Assembly: GCF_040183065.1 (NCBI RefSeq)
Contig: NC_091121.1
Location: 39,677,287 to 39,741,286, forward strand
DNA length: 64,000 nucleotides
Direction of reading: 5' to 3'
Source of the DNA: Periplaneta americana
Lineage: Eukaryota; Arthropoda; Insecta; Blattodea; Blattidae
Part shown: in pieces, positions 34,576-46,330 of the stretch
How the letters are laid out: every line of letters begins with the position of its first letter
Position numbering within the stretch: position 1 is the first letter of the stretch
Notes under the pieces: generated by a model
Told to the model about the DNA's origin: nothing
The model's database searches: none
The model's input: the letters and a program-made list of their open reading frames with translations, nothing else
Translations under genes and position numbers: made by a program

Positions 34576-34899
34576 CAGTTATTGTACTCGTCTTGTGAAT
34601 TCTCCACGGTTGCACTGCATCGTGCCGATTACAATGGCAAGGAAGCTCAACAGACTAGTAATATTACTGAAGAAACGACTGATGGAAACGATAGCGATAA
34701 TAAGAATAGCAACGATGGAATGGAATGAAATTTCGGGAACGGAGTACTACGACCAATCATTGAAACCTTCCATGATCTACTGCACTAACCCTCAAGCTAG
34801 GAGAATTTTCAACACACACCGACTCACTACATTCAGGTTTCGAACAGGCAACCCCACTAATCCATAGACCGGCTCCTTCCGTGCGTCGTCAGTCTGCTT
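34576..34899. other. Unidentified GC-neutral segment
   Basis: Less AT-rich than its neighbours; includes GGAATGGAATGAAATTTCGG. Two overlapping short frames have no recognisable domain. It may belong to the same repeat as the SINE-like piece next to it. Confidence 0.3.
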
Positions 34900-35110
34900 T
34901 CGGGGAATCCTATGAAATGATAACGAAATGAAGAAATATTGACGAAATAATGTAGCTGCCTCATATGTAAAAACGGGAAAACACCGAGAAAAACCTCAAC
35001 TGCGACACAAATTATGGATGAAAAATCCCATACCTGACCGGAATCCGAATCCGAACCACCTGCACGACAGGCTCATCACTCTATTACCACAGGGGATATT
35101 AGGAACGATA
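34900..35110 (-). mobile_element. SINE-like repeat, minus strand
   Basis: On the minus strand it has CCTGTCGTGCAGGTGG and GGTTCGGATTCGGATTCCGG (B box-like), then GTTGAGGTTTTTCTCGGTGT and TTTCCCGTTTTTAC. The GTTGAGGTTTTTC...GTTTTCCC pattern parallels the core SINE family, but the rest differs. Limits are approximate. Confidence 0.5.
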
Positions 35111-35860
35111 AGTGCCAGTAACGTTAACAGTCGTATACCAGGCGAATCATAAGTCCCAGTATATTATTTTATTTCAGACAATAGGGAAAATTAAACATCT
35201 GAGTACCGCATGAAAGAATGAGTGAACCTTCGCTGGTATTTCAGGAACATGACTTATATCTTAAAATACGCCCTTTGGATCAAGGTCACATTTTAAAATG
35301 GAAAGTGGGTTATATGGCATACCATAAAACACAAAAATATACTAAGGAATTCGTTGCCGAAATGAGATCTGGCATATATTTTTGTTTTTAAAAGTTATTA
35401 ACACAGAAATAAAAAAATACCGGTGATATTTCAGGCAACTGGAGATAGCATTGACGAAAGAGGAGAGAATTAAGGTGATCTTGATATCTGAAGAACGTAT
35501 TTGCCGTATCATAGCCTCAGATTTCAACAACCGACTTCCAAAATGATCACCAATTTCACACAGGACTGCCGCATCACTGATATCCAAATATAGAACGACT
35601 GGTATTGTTCAAGAAACCACGTAGCGGTCAGCAGAAAACTGCAACCGACGAAGGAACCTCAACACTGATATTGGCGTCATTTGTCAAGAGTCCAAAATGC
35701 AGCACACGACATCTCTCAGCAGAAAGTGTATCAGCCCGCCATTTTTAGTACTGATTCTTCGGCAACGTTCTAGGTCCAGATGCTGCAAAAACTATCAGAG
35801 GATGAGCCTGAGAGAGAAAAAGACATCCACATCGACAGGATAAGAGACGGACGTAAAGGC
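35111..35860. other. No recognised gene
   Basis: Mixed-composition spacer leading into the 25-bp array. Short frames only. Confidence 0.35.
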
Positions 35861-35899
35861 GGAAGAAGCAAAAGTATAGACAGCCGAAGACAGACGGTA

Positions 35900-38130
35900 G
35901 ACCTAGTCACGACGAAGAGATTGACGGATAGTCAAGACGAAGAGACAGATGGATAGCCAAGACGAAGAGACAGACGGATAGTCAAGAGGAGACAGACGGA
36001 TAGCCAAAACGAAGAGACAGACGGAGAGCCAAGACGAAGAGACAGACAGATAGTCAAGATAAAAAGACGGAAGAATATAGCCTACAAGACGAAGAGACAG
36101 ACGAATAGCCAAAACGAAGAGACAGACGGATAGCCAAGACGAAGAGACAGACGGATAGTCAAGATAAAAAGACGGAAGGATATAGCCTACAAGACGAAGA
36201 GACAGACGAATAGCCAAAACGAAGAGACAGACGGATAGCCAAGACGAAGAGACAGACGGATAGCCAAAACGAAGAGACAGACGGATAGCTAAGACAAAGA
36301 GACAGACGGAGAGCCAAAACGAAGAGACAGACGGAGAGCCAAGACGAAGAGACAGACGGATAGTCAAGATAAAAAGACGGAAGGATATAGCCTACAAGAC
36401 GAAGAGACAGACGAATAGCCAAAACGAAGAGACAGACGGATAGCCAAGACGAAGAGACAGACGGATAGCCAAAACGAAGAGACAGACGGATAGCTAAGAC
36501 AAAGAGACAGACGGAGAGCCAAAACGAAGAGACAGACGGAGAGCCAAGACGAAGAGACAGACGGATAGTCAAGATAAAAAGACGGAAGGATATAGCCTAC
36601 AAGACGAAGAGACAGACGAATAGCCAAAACGAAGAGACAGACGGATAGCCAAGACGAAGAGACAGACGGATAGTCAAGATAAAAAGACGGAAGGATATAG
36701 CCTACAAGACGAAGAGACAGACGAATAGCCAAAACGAAGAGACAGACGGATAGCCAAGACGAAGAGACAGACGGATAGTCAAGATAAAAAGACGGAAGGA
36801 TATAGCCTACAAGACGAAGAGACAGACGAATAGCCAAAACGAAGAGACAGACGGATAGCCAAGACGAAGAGACAGACGGATAGTCAAGATAAAAAGACGG
36901 AAGGATATAGCCTACAAGACGAAGAGACAGACGGATAGCCAAAACAAGGAGACAGACGGATAGCCAAAACAAGGAGACAGACGGATAGTCAAGATAAAAA
37001 GACGGAAGGATATAGCCTACAAGACGAAGAGACAGACGAATAGCCAAAACGAAGAGACAGACGGATAGCCAAGACGAAGAGACAGACGGATAGTCAAGAT
37101 AAAAAGACGGAAGGATATAGCCTACAAGACGAAGAGACAGACGAATAGCCAAAACGAAGAGACAGACGGATAGCCAAGACGAAGAGACAGACGGATAGTC
37201 AAGATAAAAAGACGGAAGGATATAGCCTACAAGACGAAGAGACAGACGAATAGCCAAAACGAAGAGACAGACGGATAGTCAAGACGAAGAGACAGACGGA
37301 TAGTCAAGATAAAAAGACGGAAGGATATAGCCCACAAGACGAAGAGACAGACGAATAGCCAAAACGAAGGGACAGACGGATAGCCAAGACGAAGAGACAG
37401 ATGGATAGCCAAGACGAAGAGACAGACGGATAGTCAAGAAGAGACAGACGGATAGCCAAGACGAAGAGACAGACGGATAGCTAAAACGAAGAGAGAGAGA
37501 CGGAGAGCCAAGCCGAAGAAACAGACGGATAGACAAAAACGAAGAGACAGACGGATAGTCAAGACGAAGATGCAGACGAATAGCAAAGACGAAGAGACAG
37601 ACGGAATTCAAGACGAAGAGACAGACGGATAGCCAAGACGAAGAGACAGGCGGATAGTCAAGAAGAAGAAACAGACGGATAATCAAGATGAAAATACAGA
37701 AGGATATAGGCCTACAAGACGAAGAGACAGACGGATAGTTAAGACAAAGAGACAGACGGATAGCCAAGACGAAGAGACAGACGAATACCAAGGTGAGGAG
37801 ACAGATGGATATTCAAGACGAAGAGATAGACGGATAGCCAAGACGAAGAGACAGACGAATACAAAGGTGAGGAGACAGATGGATATTCAAGACGAAGAGA
37901 TATACGGATAGCCAAGACGAAGAGACAGACGGATATTCAAGACGAAGAGACAGACGGATAGCCAAGACGAAAAGACAGGCGGATAGCTAAGAGAACAAAC
38001 AGACAAATAGTCAAGACGAAGATAGATACGGTTAGTCAAAACAAAGAAACAGGGATAGACAGATGAAGTGACAAGGTCAAGACGAAGAGAAACAAACGGA
38101 TAGTCAAGATGAAAGGATACGTATAGACAA
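35900..38130. repeat. 25-bp minisatellite with 105/205-bp higher-order repeats
   Basis: The basic unit is GAAGAGACAGACGGATAGCC plus AAGAC. A variant block (AAAAAGACGGAAGGATATAG) recurs at 36061, 36166, 36371, 36576, 36681, 36786, 36891, 36996, 37101, 37206 and 37311. The spacing is therefore 105 bp except for two 205-bp steps. Units become irregular at both edges. Since 105 is a multiple of three, the minus strand stays open for 297 codons (36364-37257), a Leu/Ser-rich repeat that I do not accept as a gene. Confidence 0.95.
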
Positions 38131-38334
38131 ATCGACAGACAGACAGTGAGAAAGTAAATCTAAAATGACGTGGGTGCGTACTTTGACAATTCAAGGAATT
38201 GGAGCAGTAGAAGAGATTAACAACCATCATTCTAGTGTGTAAAGTTAATATTTTCAAAAATAAGAATAAGTACACTAGCCAAAAGCCTTCACAATTCGGT
38301 AAAAACACTGTATCGTAATGTAAGTGGCATATAA

Positions 38335-38523
38335 GGGTGCTATTCATAGACATTTCGCTAGCCTGCGCTACGACAGTGCGAAACTAGCCCCGGCTATCGA
38401 TTGATTACTTGTACAGGATTCATATCATATCGTATCGCTAACACTGGTTTATGAATACGAAAAACGTTAGTTCGCTGAACATCCACCGGAAGCCCGCGCT
38501 AAGAATGTCTATGAATATGGCCC
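38335..38523. mobile_element. Short MITE with ATTCATAGACATT inverted repeats
   Basis: The left end GGGTGCTATTCATAGACATT is inverted at the right end (AATGTCTATGAATATGGCCC), followed by inverted CGCTAGC/GCGCTAA texts. The interior is GC-richer than the flanks. The flanking duplication is unclear (TAA against AAA). Confidence 0.6.
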
Positions 38524-39084
38524 AAAGAGTTCAAAGATTTAAAGTACTTGATAGCATGTACAATGAGAAGGTTGGTAGACCCTGGAATACAGAATGGTAT
38601 TGGAAGAGGAAGAACCTTATTTGTAGGTACGAATAAGTACAATTTCCTATCTTGTAACTTTAACAGAGTTCGATCATTAACGCTGTGTGAAATCCCACAC
38701 ACACACACATTTCTTGCAATCATTCCCGTGGCTGTTTTATTTACCAGATTGAAGAACCTTCATCCGGCCTGTAATTCAGAGATGCCTGCGAGCCACTTCG
38801 GTTTCCTTTTTAAAATGTCTTCAGCAATCAAAAAGCATTCATGCGAACTTGGGAAGACCGCATTGTCAAGGTAGCAAGAAATTGGTGATCCAAAGAAGAT
38901 AGAATATAAAGAGGGGTGTAATTTCCTTTACGATGCTTGTTACGGGAATTATTGCACCAACAAAAATAATCAATCTAGCATATAACTAGGACTTCCGCAT
39001 TTGTATGACTACTACCACCGCCTATAAACATTTATCCTACATCTCCACCTGACCTCTCTTTTTCATCAATCACTCTTTCTAATA
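38524..39084. other. No recognised gene
   Basis: A 108-codon open frame here has no recognised domain and no coding bias that I can judge. A (CA)n run is near 38698. Confidence 0.3.
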
Positions 39085-40990
39085 CTGATTTCTTGTTTCA
39101 GTCACTTTCCTCTTATTTCTTCTTCCTCGTTACCTTCTGTTCTTCCTCCCTCCTCACTAAATCTTCGTCCCTCATCGCCTCTTCCTCCCTCCTCAACTCC
39201 TCTTCCAACATCCTCATCACCTTCAACTCTCACCTCATAACCTCTGCCGCCATCCCCATTATCTCTTCCTCCCTCCTTGTTACTTCTTCCTTCGTCACCA
39301 TTATCTCTTCCTCCCGCCTCATTATTTCTTCTTCCTTATTACTTCTTCCTCCCTCACCATTATCTCTTCCTCCTCATTACTTCTTCCTTCCTCACCATTA
39401 TCTCTTCCTCCTTCACTACTTCTTCCTTCCTCACCATTCTCTTCCTCCTTCATTACTTCTTCCTTCCTCACCATTATCTCTTCTCCCGCATCATTATTTG
39501 TTCTTCCCTCCTCATTACTTTTTCATTCCTCACCATTACCTCTTCCTCCCTCACTACTTCTTCCTTCCTCACCATTATCTCTTCCTCCTTCACTACTTCT
39601 TTCTTCCTCACCATTCTCTTCCTCCTTCATTCCTTCTTCCTTCCTCACCATTATCTCTTCCTCCTTCACTACTTCTTTCTTCCTCACCATTCTCTTCCTC
39701 CTTCATTCCTTCTTCCTTCCTCACTATTATCTCTTCCTCCCGCCTCATTTCTTCTTCTCTCATTACTTCTTCCTCCCTCACCATTATCTCTTCCTCCCTC
39801 ATTACTTCTTCCTTCCTCACTATTATCTCTTCCTCCCGCCTCATTTCTTCTTCCCTCATTACTTCTTCCTCCCTCATTACTTCTTCCTTCCTCATCATTT
39901 CCCTTCCTCCTTCATTACTTCATCCTTCCTCACCATTATCTCTTCCTCCTTCATTACTTCTTCCTTCCTCACTATTATCTCTTCCTCCCGCCTCATTTCT
40001 TCTTCCCTCATTACTTCTTCCTCCCTCACCATTATCTCTTCCTCCCTCATTACTTCTTCCTTCCTCACTTATCTCTTCCTCCCGCCTCATTTCTTCTTCC
40101 CTCCTAATTACTTCTTCCTCCTCATCATTATCTCTTCCTCCCTCATTACTTTTTTCTCCCACCTCATTATTTCTTTTTCGTCTCTCACCATTATCCCTTC
40201 TTCCCACCTCATTAATTCTTCTTCCCTCATTACATCTTCCGCCCTCCTCACTCTCTCTTCTTCCCTCTTCATTACTTCTTCTTTCACGATTATTTCTTCT
40301 TCTGTCCTCCTTACTTCTTCCTCCCTCATTATTTCTTCCTTCCTTACCATTATCTCTTCCTGCTTCCTCATTAATTCTTGCTTCCTCACCGTTATATCTT
40401 CCCCCTCATCTCTTTCTCTCTCTCTCTCTCCTCATTACCGCTTCCTTCCTCACGACTACCTCTTCTTCTTTTCTCATTACTTCTTCCTCCCTCACCATTA
40501 TCTCTTCCTCTCTTCTCATTATTCCTTCCTTCCTCAGCATTCTTCCTCTCTCACGATTATCTCTTCCTTCCTCCTCATTACTTCTTCCCTCACCATTATC
40601 TTATTCTCCATCACCGTTATATCTTCCATCCTCTTCACTCCCCCTTCCTCCCTCATCATTAATTCTTCCTCCCTCACGATTAACTTTTATTCCTCCTCAT
40701 TACTTCTTCGTATGTCACCATTATCTTTCCTTCCTTCCTCATTAAATCTCCCTCCCTCACCATTATATCTTCCGCCCTCCTCACTTCCCCTTCCTCCCTC
40801 ATTAATTCTCCCTTCCTCATGATCTCTTTCTTTCTCCCTCATTACTTCTTCCTCTCTCATTAACTTTTCCTCCCTCCTCATTACTTTTCCTTCCCTCACT
40901 GCCTCTTCCTCCCTTCCTCCCTCCTCGTTACCTCTCTCTCCCTCCTCATTATCTCTTTCTCTCTCACCATAATCTCTTCCTCTTTTCTCA
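39085..40990. repeat. Polypyrimidine (CT-rich) minisatellite
   Basis: About 1.9 kb of imperfect units such as CTCACCATTATCTCTTCCTC and CTCATTACTTCTTCCTCC, about 36-39 bp each. The plus strand is nearly free of G. It leaves a 550-codon frame open on the plus strand and Glu/Arg-rich frames on the other, all low complexity and not genes. Confidence 0.93.
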
Positions 40991-42395
40991 TTGCTTTTTC
41001 AAACAGTCGTTGCGTTTCCATTTTTTCTAAGTTGGGAATCGAACCAATAACAGCTGAATTTATAGCCAGAAATGATACTACTTCACCAAAGCGAAGTGTA
41101 AGGTATGCAATCTTACACCACAAAATTTGGTTGACTGTACTCTGTAGCAAAAGATAAGAACTCCCGTGTGAATACTCTTTAACCCCTTGCATCCTCAATT
41201 TCAACCCTGCCTAAAATGGAGAATGCAATAAAATGGCACCCAACGCTAAGGTTGAGGAATTTTATTATCACTTCCTGTTTTTTAATTAGCCTACCGTACG
41301 CAAGTTTTTAATTAGACCACAATATAATATAATGGATCTCATTCTTTCTTGTGTGTCTGTTATCCGGAACATGCCTCAGTTTTTTACTTATACTTTAAGA
41401 GGAATTAAAACCTTAGATCTACTAACGACACCATTTTGTAAGCGTGATTCTGCATAATGAGGCCCCATAATGTGGGAACATTTTCGAACTAGCTTGCGGA
41501 AAAGATCTTCAACTGACTCTGACTTATCCCTGCTATATTGAGAAGAGGTGTAATATGAAACTGTATTTTACAGTCTGTATGAGGGCTGTTGTCTGATTAA
41601 TCAATGACATCCTAACAGAGCTACACATATTCAGTTCTCATTCCATGAAGACTCAAAAAAGTTAGTTATGATCAGCCACAAATGACATATTGTAATGTAA
41701 TGTCATTAATTCCAAGGGGTTATGCTTTGAGATGTTTCAAACAAAAACATTGAATACAATTTTTCTCGTTTTTGTTTCCTTTTAGAGAAAAAAAAATGTT
41801 TTATATGAAACATTTCATGGCATGTTTTGGGAAAGTAATGATAGAATTACCAACATGTTCAGTCAGTTTAAGAGAGCAGTTTATTATGATAATAAATGAT
41901 TGAAAGAATTTCAATTTTGCCCTTTAAATGTGCTGAAATTTGATCCGAACAAATGTATCTTTTCGCCTGGAAAGGAATATTAAAATGTTACAGTCATCGG
42001 GGACGGTCTACAGGATCAAAAAATGTCCATATAGCATAGAATCAAAATTTGATAGTTTTCCCAGAAAAAAATATTTATTTTCTTATTTTATTTGCGTTAC
42101 ACTGCTTATATCGTTAGTAAAATTTAGAAAACAATTACATCTGTAGATATATCTAGCAAAGAGTTAATATTAGTTTAAATAAATATTTGTGTGTTCTATT
42201 AAGTTTTCGTGAAATTAAATAAAAATACATGCTTAAATTTGTTAATATTCTGGCGTGAGAGACGTGGCAACGTGTTCAGCAGGCAGTACTCTGCACAGAC
42301 AGAAGTACAAGTCAGCTGAGTTCAAGCTCCCTGTCTATAGCTCTACTGCCGAGCGAATGGCAGTTCAGTACAGGGTATTCGATAAACAACTTACA
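40991..42395. other. No recognised gene
   Basis: AT-rich. TTAACCCCTTG at 41179 and CCAAGGGGTTA at 41712 look like opposite ends of a piggyBac-type element but the right side lacks TTAA. GGGAATCGAACC near 41033 is B box-like on the minus strand. Neither is firm. Confidence 0.3.
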
Positions 42396-42704
42396 ATGTC
42401 ATTCACAGTTTAGGAATATCATATGTTATTAATTTATGGAGAAAGTCGTCGTAATTCAAGTGAGGTAAGAAGGATATATCGTCAACGTTTTCCTCAAAAA
42501 AGGTTACCTAATCGACAAAGTTTTGTAGCAGTTTCTCAACGATTATTAGAAACTAGAAGTCTCTTACCCCATTTCGAAAATCACACAACCAGAAATTTGT
42601 TTAAAAATGGTACTGTTTTATGGAAGCAGGAGAGATTAAAATGTTCCATTAGAAAAAGAGTTTGTGAGATTTTGTGTAGAAAACCAATATTGTTTATTTT
42701 TTAG
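42396..42704 (+). pseudogene. DUF4817-type N-terminal transposase fragment
   Basis: From the ATG at 42396 the frame reads MSFTV, an in-frame TAG (42411-42413), then EYHMLLIYGES, SSEVRRIYRQRFPQKRLPN and FVAVSQRLLETRSL. This is the helix-turn-helix DUF4817 domain found at the start of an IS630/mariner-related transposase family in insects. The catalytic part is missing. The same family's catalytic end is seen decayed at 57233-58112. Confidence 0.7.
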
Positions 42705-42975
42705 ACGTACAACAAAAAATTGGAGCAATATTGTTACATAAAATGTAAATTTACCATAATGTTCTATTAATGATATTGAAAGTTTGTATTTGCTGGTCGT
42801 TTTATGTAAACAACAGTATTGTCATTGTCCGCTCCTGCATTATAACAGAGCATCTGTTTTTTTTTTTACCGGTATGTCTGTACCCGCTTGAGCTGTACTG
42901 TGTACTTTTAAACCCCCTCCTTCCCATCCAGCAACGTTGCAAAATGTCTAATATTGTAAACTTTAATAATTAGTT

Positions 42976-43719
42976 CATCATCATCATCACCATCATCATC
43001 ATCATAAACTTCAAGGTTTGGGCCTAATGACCCGTTCCGTCTCCAGGACTTATCTGATCTCTCCATCGTTTTCTCGGTCTTCCAGATGTTCTTCGTCCTA
43101 CTGGTTTGTATGTCCACATTCTTACTGTTAGTCGTCCGTCGTCCATTCCTTCAACTTGTCTTAGCCAATTCAATCTATAATTCTTAATTTTGTCTGTTAT
43201 GCATTCAACGTTTAATTGCTTAAGGATATCTCCATTTCGAATATGATCTAATAGTGTGTGTCCTGTTAAAAGTCTAAGGATACGCATCTCAGTGGCTTCT
43301 AGTCTTCTTTCCTGTCTTTTAGCGAGGGTCCACGTTCCCGCACCATACAACAAAATTGGTAGGCCTACAGATAATGTTTCATAAAATGTTAATATCGTGT
43401 CCACTCTAGCCTTTTTAAGTAATGTGTGTTCAATTGTTCCCATCATCTTTTGGAACTCCAGAATTTTATTCTCTGCATCACATGATTCTATAAATGAAAG
43501 GTTCCAATCTAGGTAATTGAAGAAGTTAGTTTGTTTCAATATCTTATTTTCTATTACAGTCTTCTTTCTAATGGGGTATTTCCCTTGAAATGCTAAAATT
43601 TTTGTTTTGTTTATGGACATCTTTAGGTTATATTTCTTGCAACATTACTCGGTGAAAATACTGCTCTTTGTAAATCATCCTCCGTTTTGGCTAATACCAC
43701 CTCATCATCCGCAAATAAT
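42976..43719 (-). mobile_element. Second RTE-like LINE family, 5'-truncated, with 14-bp duplication
   Basis: TTTAATAATTAGTT flanks the element at 42962-42975 and 43720-43733. Minus-strand coding starts inside RT motif C (LFADDEVVLAKTEDDLQRAV), has a frameshift, then reads KKYNLKMSINKTKILAFQGK, LLYGAGTWTLAKRQERRLEA and ends in VGRRTSGRPRKRWRDQI. The 3' tail is (GAT)n. It differs from the six-copy family in sequence and in tail unit. Confidence 0.9.
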
Positions 43720-43733
43720 TTTAATAATTAGTT

Positions 43734-44047
43734 AAATATTGAAATTAGAAACAAATTGTAAGTACATTTTATCTTCCTTATGACATGAATAATCAACAAT
43801 TTGATTTAGATGAGAGTTACATGTATACAAGAGTTATTTACGAATTAAACAACAAAATATTATGAACTATTAATTAAACACTGAAATAAACTGAGTAGCA
43901 GAATTAAGCTAAAACACATAGAATGTTAATATATTTCAAATAATATTAGATAATAGAAAGAGATTATTATGAGACAATTTTGAAAATAAGCACTAGCAGG
44001 ATGATGTCTAAAGAAAGAAGTAACAATTTAGTCAGTGACAGTTTAAA
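43734..44047. other. No recognised feature
   Basis: AT-rich spacer between two LINE fragments. Confidence 0.4.
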
Positions 44048-44740
44048 TCAGTATGACTGGAGTGAAATGCTAGTAAGGTTATCTTTTAAGCTGTTTTTAA
44101 AGGTGTTTATTGTCTTGCAGCCCCTAATACTTTGTGACAAGGAATTCCATTGACGCGAGGTGGATATTGTAAAAGATGATGAATAACAAGATGTTCTATG
44201 AAGAGGTATACTTAGCGTGCCACAGATAAGTGATCTGGTATTTACGTCGTGGTTAGAGTATAGATAAGAGAAACGAGACGAAAGGTAATTTGGTGTTAAG
44301 GTGTGCAGAATTCGAAAGTGTAAAGACAAAGAGTGTAAAGTTCTGCGTTCTTTAAGTCGGAGCCACGAAAGACTTGCGAAGGACTGTGATATGTGATCAT
44401 ATCGTCGGATGTTGCACACGTATCTGACGCACATATTCTGAGCTCGCTGTAACTTGACTGACAGTTCAGAACTTAGGTCACTTAACAAAACGTCACAATA
44501 ATCGAAATGCGGCATTACTAGGGTTTGTACTAGGGTAAGTTTTAGTTGCTGGGGCAAGAAGTTTCTCAAGCGACTCAAACAGTGAATGGAGGAACAGATT
44601 TTTTTAATCGTTTCTTTAACTTGAAAATTCCAACTTAAATCATTATCAAAAAAGAAGCCAAGATTTTTTACGACAGATGAATAAGGGATTAGCGTGTTGT
44701 TAATGGCACTTATACCCCTATATATCATAACATGCATTAC
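44048..44740 (-). pseudogene. LINE C-terminal fragment (CR1/L2-like)
   Basis: Minus-strand text VVKNLGFFFDNDLSWNFQV, LVQTLVMPHFDYCDVLLSDL, QRAQNMCVRYV, LKERRTLHSLSLHFRILHT and LNSLSQSI-like tail (QWNSLSQSIRGC) is the usual post-RT region. The frame stays open to the end at 44048, and upstream it runs on into a (CA)n repeat, so the 5' end is a truncation point and not a start codon. Confidence 0.82.
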
Positions 44741-44818
44741 ATAGACAAAAATACACACAATCATAGGCACAGACAAGGCACGTACAATCACATACACACA
44801 TACACACACACACACAAT
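44741..44818. repeat. (CA)n-rich microsatellite
   Basis: ACACACA-type runs with ATACACAC interruptions. Confidence 0.75.
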
Positions 44819-45654
44819 TTAAGTAAAGTCCTGTAGGCCTATCTACAATGAAACCAGCTACAATAAATGGGAAAAAATTTCTTTCGTGTATTCAGCTCTT
44901 AACAATGGGAGAAGACCACTCATTTTATAACTACCATATTTTAATGATACAAGTGCTTATCATTCAGGATCTATTCTAGGATCCTGGAATTTTATACGTA
45001 GCTGTAATGGCGTGGGCAGTCAGGCAGTCAGGCAGGCAGGCAGGTCGGTTGGGCGCACGCGCGCTGTAGGAAGAGGAATGTAGTAGCGTTTAAAATTTAT
45101 TACAACAGGAAGAATAACAGTGTCATGAACTGGCACTAGAATACAAACATAACAAGGATGTGCTCTTATTTTTCAACTCCATCTACATATTGCTGACGCA
45201 GTTAACGTTACCGCTCTAAGGAAGCATACGGTAAGGAAGTATAGTGGGACTCCCTAGGGCCTAGCAAATGAAGGGCGTTAGATCAAGATTTCTAAGTGAA
45301 TTTCAACTAAGAGATCAGAATCAATTCCCTATTTATCATTTGCATATTTCATATTGCCTCCGAGCAAATATCTCTTTTTAAAAACTGGTTTCTATCGCTG
45401 CGAACCATACATTTGGAATCGTGATAAAGATCAATAATGATGCAATTTTTCTTCTTATCAATTGCTTTGTCATATCAAAAACGAATACTACAAATTTATT
45501 TTCTGAGAACCATGTACACAAATTTAACGGAACTTTTAAATAAGAACAAATATATACACATATAATAGAGTTTAACATAATCTTATATGGAAAGAAGTGC
45601 TCGAAATCGTAATTTTGAAATTCCTAATTGTTTTTTTAAGAATAGTACATTATG
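44819..45654. other. No recognised gene
   Basis: Includes a short (CAGG)n/(CAGT)n run at 45019-45045 next to a GC-rich patch. Otherwise AT-rich. Confidence 0.35.
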
Positions 45655-45785
45655 CCACGAGCCTATAATGATAGTAATTAAGACGCAAGTATGGATATTT
45701 ATGAAACGAGCGCAAGCGAGTTTCATAATTTTCATACGAGCTTCTTAATTACCATTATAGGCAAGTTTCATACGACTTTTTATGC
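45655..45785. repeat. Long nested hairpin (foldback repeat)
   Basis: GCCTATAATG...GTAATTAAG at 45661-45682 pairs with CTTAATTACCATTATAGGC near 45753-45771. Inside, TTATGAAACGAG and GTTTCATAA pair round a short loop (45709-45737). The whole 120 bp can fold on itself. A further inverted pair, CTTTTTATGCTCGACCAT (45775-45792) and ATGGTCGAGCATAAAAG (46308-46324), suggests it is one end of a larger element. Confidence 0.65.
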
Positions 45786-46330
45786 TCGACCATATTTCTA
45801 ACTTGAAATTATTCAGATGTATACATTTTATTTGTATCTGACAAGATCGGAAGTGACCTTGTTCTAGGTCGTGAATTGTGAGATGTGCGCAGACGCGAAA
45901 GTATTGATTTTTTTCCGAGGAACAATAATGTCATTGACCTTGATGTAATCCCGTTAAACTTGATATAACCTTGATTATTGAATTCGACATTGAAAAACGA
46001 GATGACAAATTGGATTTATTTGAATATTATTTACAATTAACGCTAATTATTATAGTAACAGAACATAACCTTCTGCGACAGTATTGAATTTCCAGCCTCC
46101 GTGACTTTTCGCTAATTCTCTTTCTATTGCATATCCGAAAATAATCTATACTTGCGGTTTTATAACGGTACAAAGCTGACTTGTCATTGGCTGAACAGCT
46201 GTAAGCTGAGTTGTCATTGGCTGAACACCTGTACTTTAATGAGTAGGTGTACTTTAATGATATGCATTAAAGGACTGCTACCAGGTGTATAATTACTACA
46301 TTTCGGCATGGTCGAGCATAAAAGTTATTA
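45786..46330. other. Probable body of an inverted-repeat element
   Basis: Bounded by the inverted pair described for 45655-45785. It contains a short direct repeat, GTTGTCATTGGCTGAACACC or its variant, twice near 46170-46230. No transposase is seen. Confidence 0.35.

Noticed and set aside
36364-37257. 297-codon open frame on the minus strand
   Set aside because: It lies wholly inside the 25/105-bp minisatellite. The frame stays open because 105 is a multiple of three and no unit has a stop; composition is low-complexity and breaks at each 205-bp step.
39093-40745. 550-codon open frame on the plus strand
   Set aside because: Only Ser, Leu, Pro, Phe and similar residues from a CT tract without TAA/TAG/TGA possibilities. 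No gene structure.
41179-41723. Possible piggyBac-type element (TTAACCCCTTG ... CCAAGGGGTTA)
   Set aside because: The right end is followed by TG instead of making TTAA and inner similarity is weak; could be chance.
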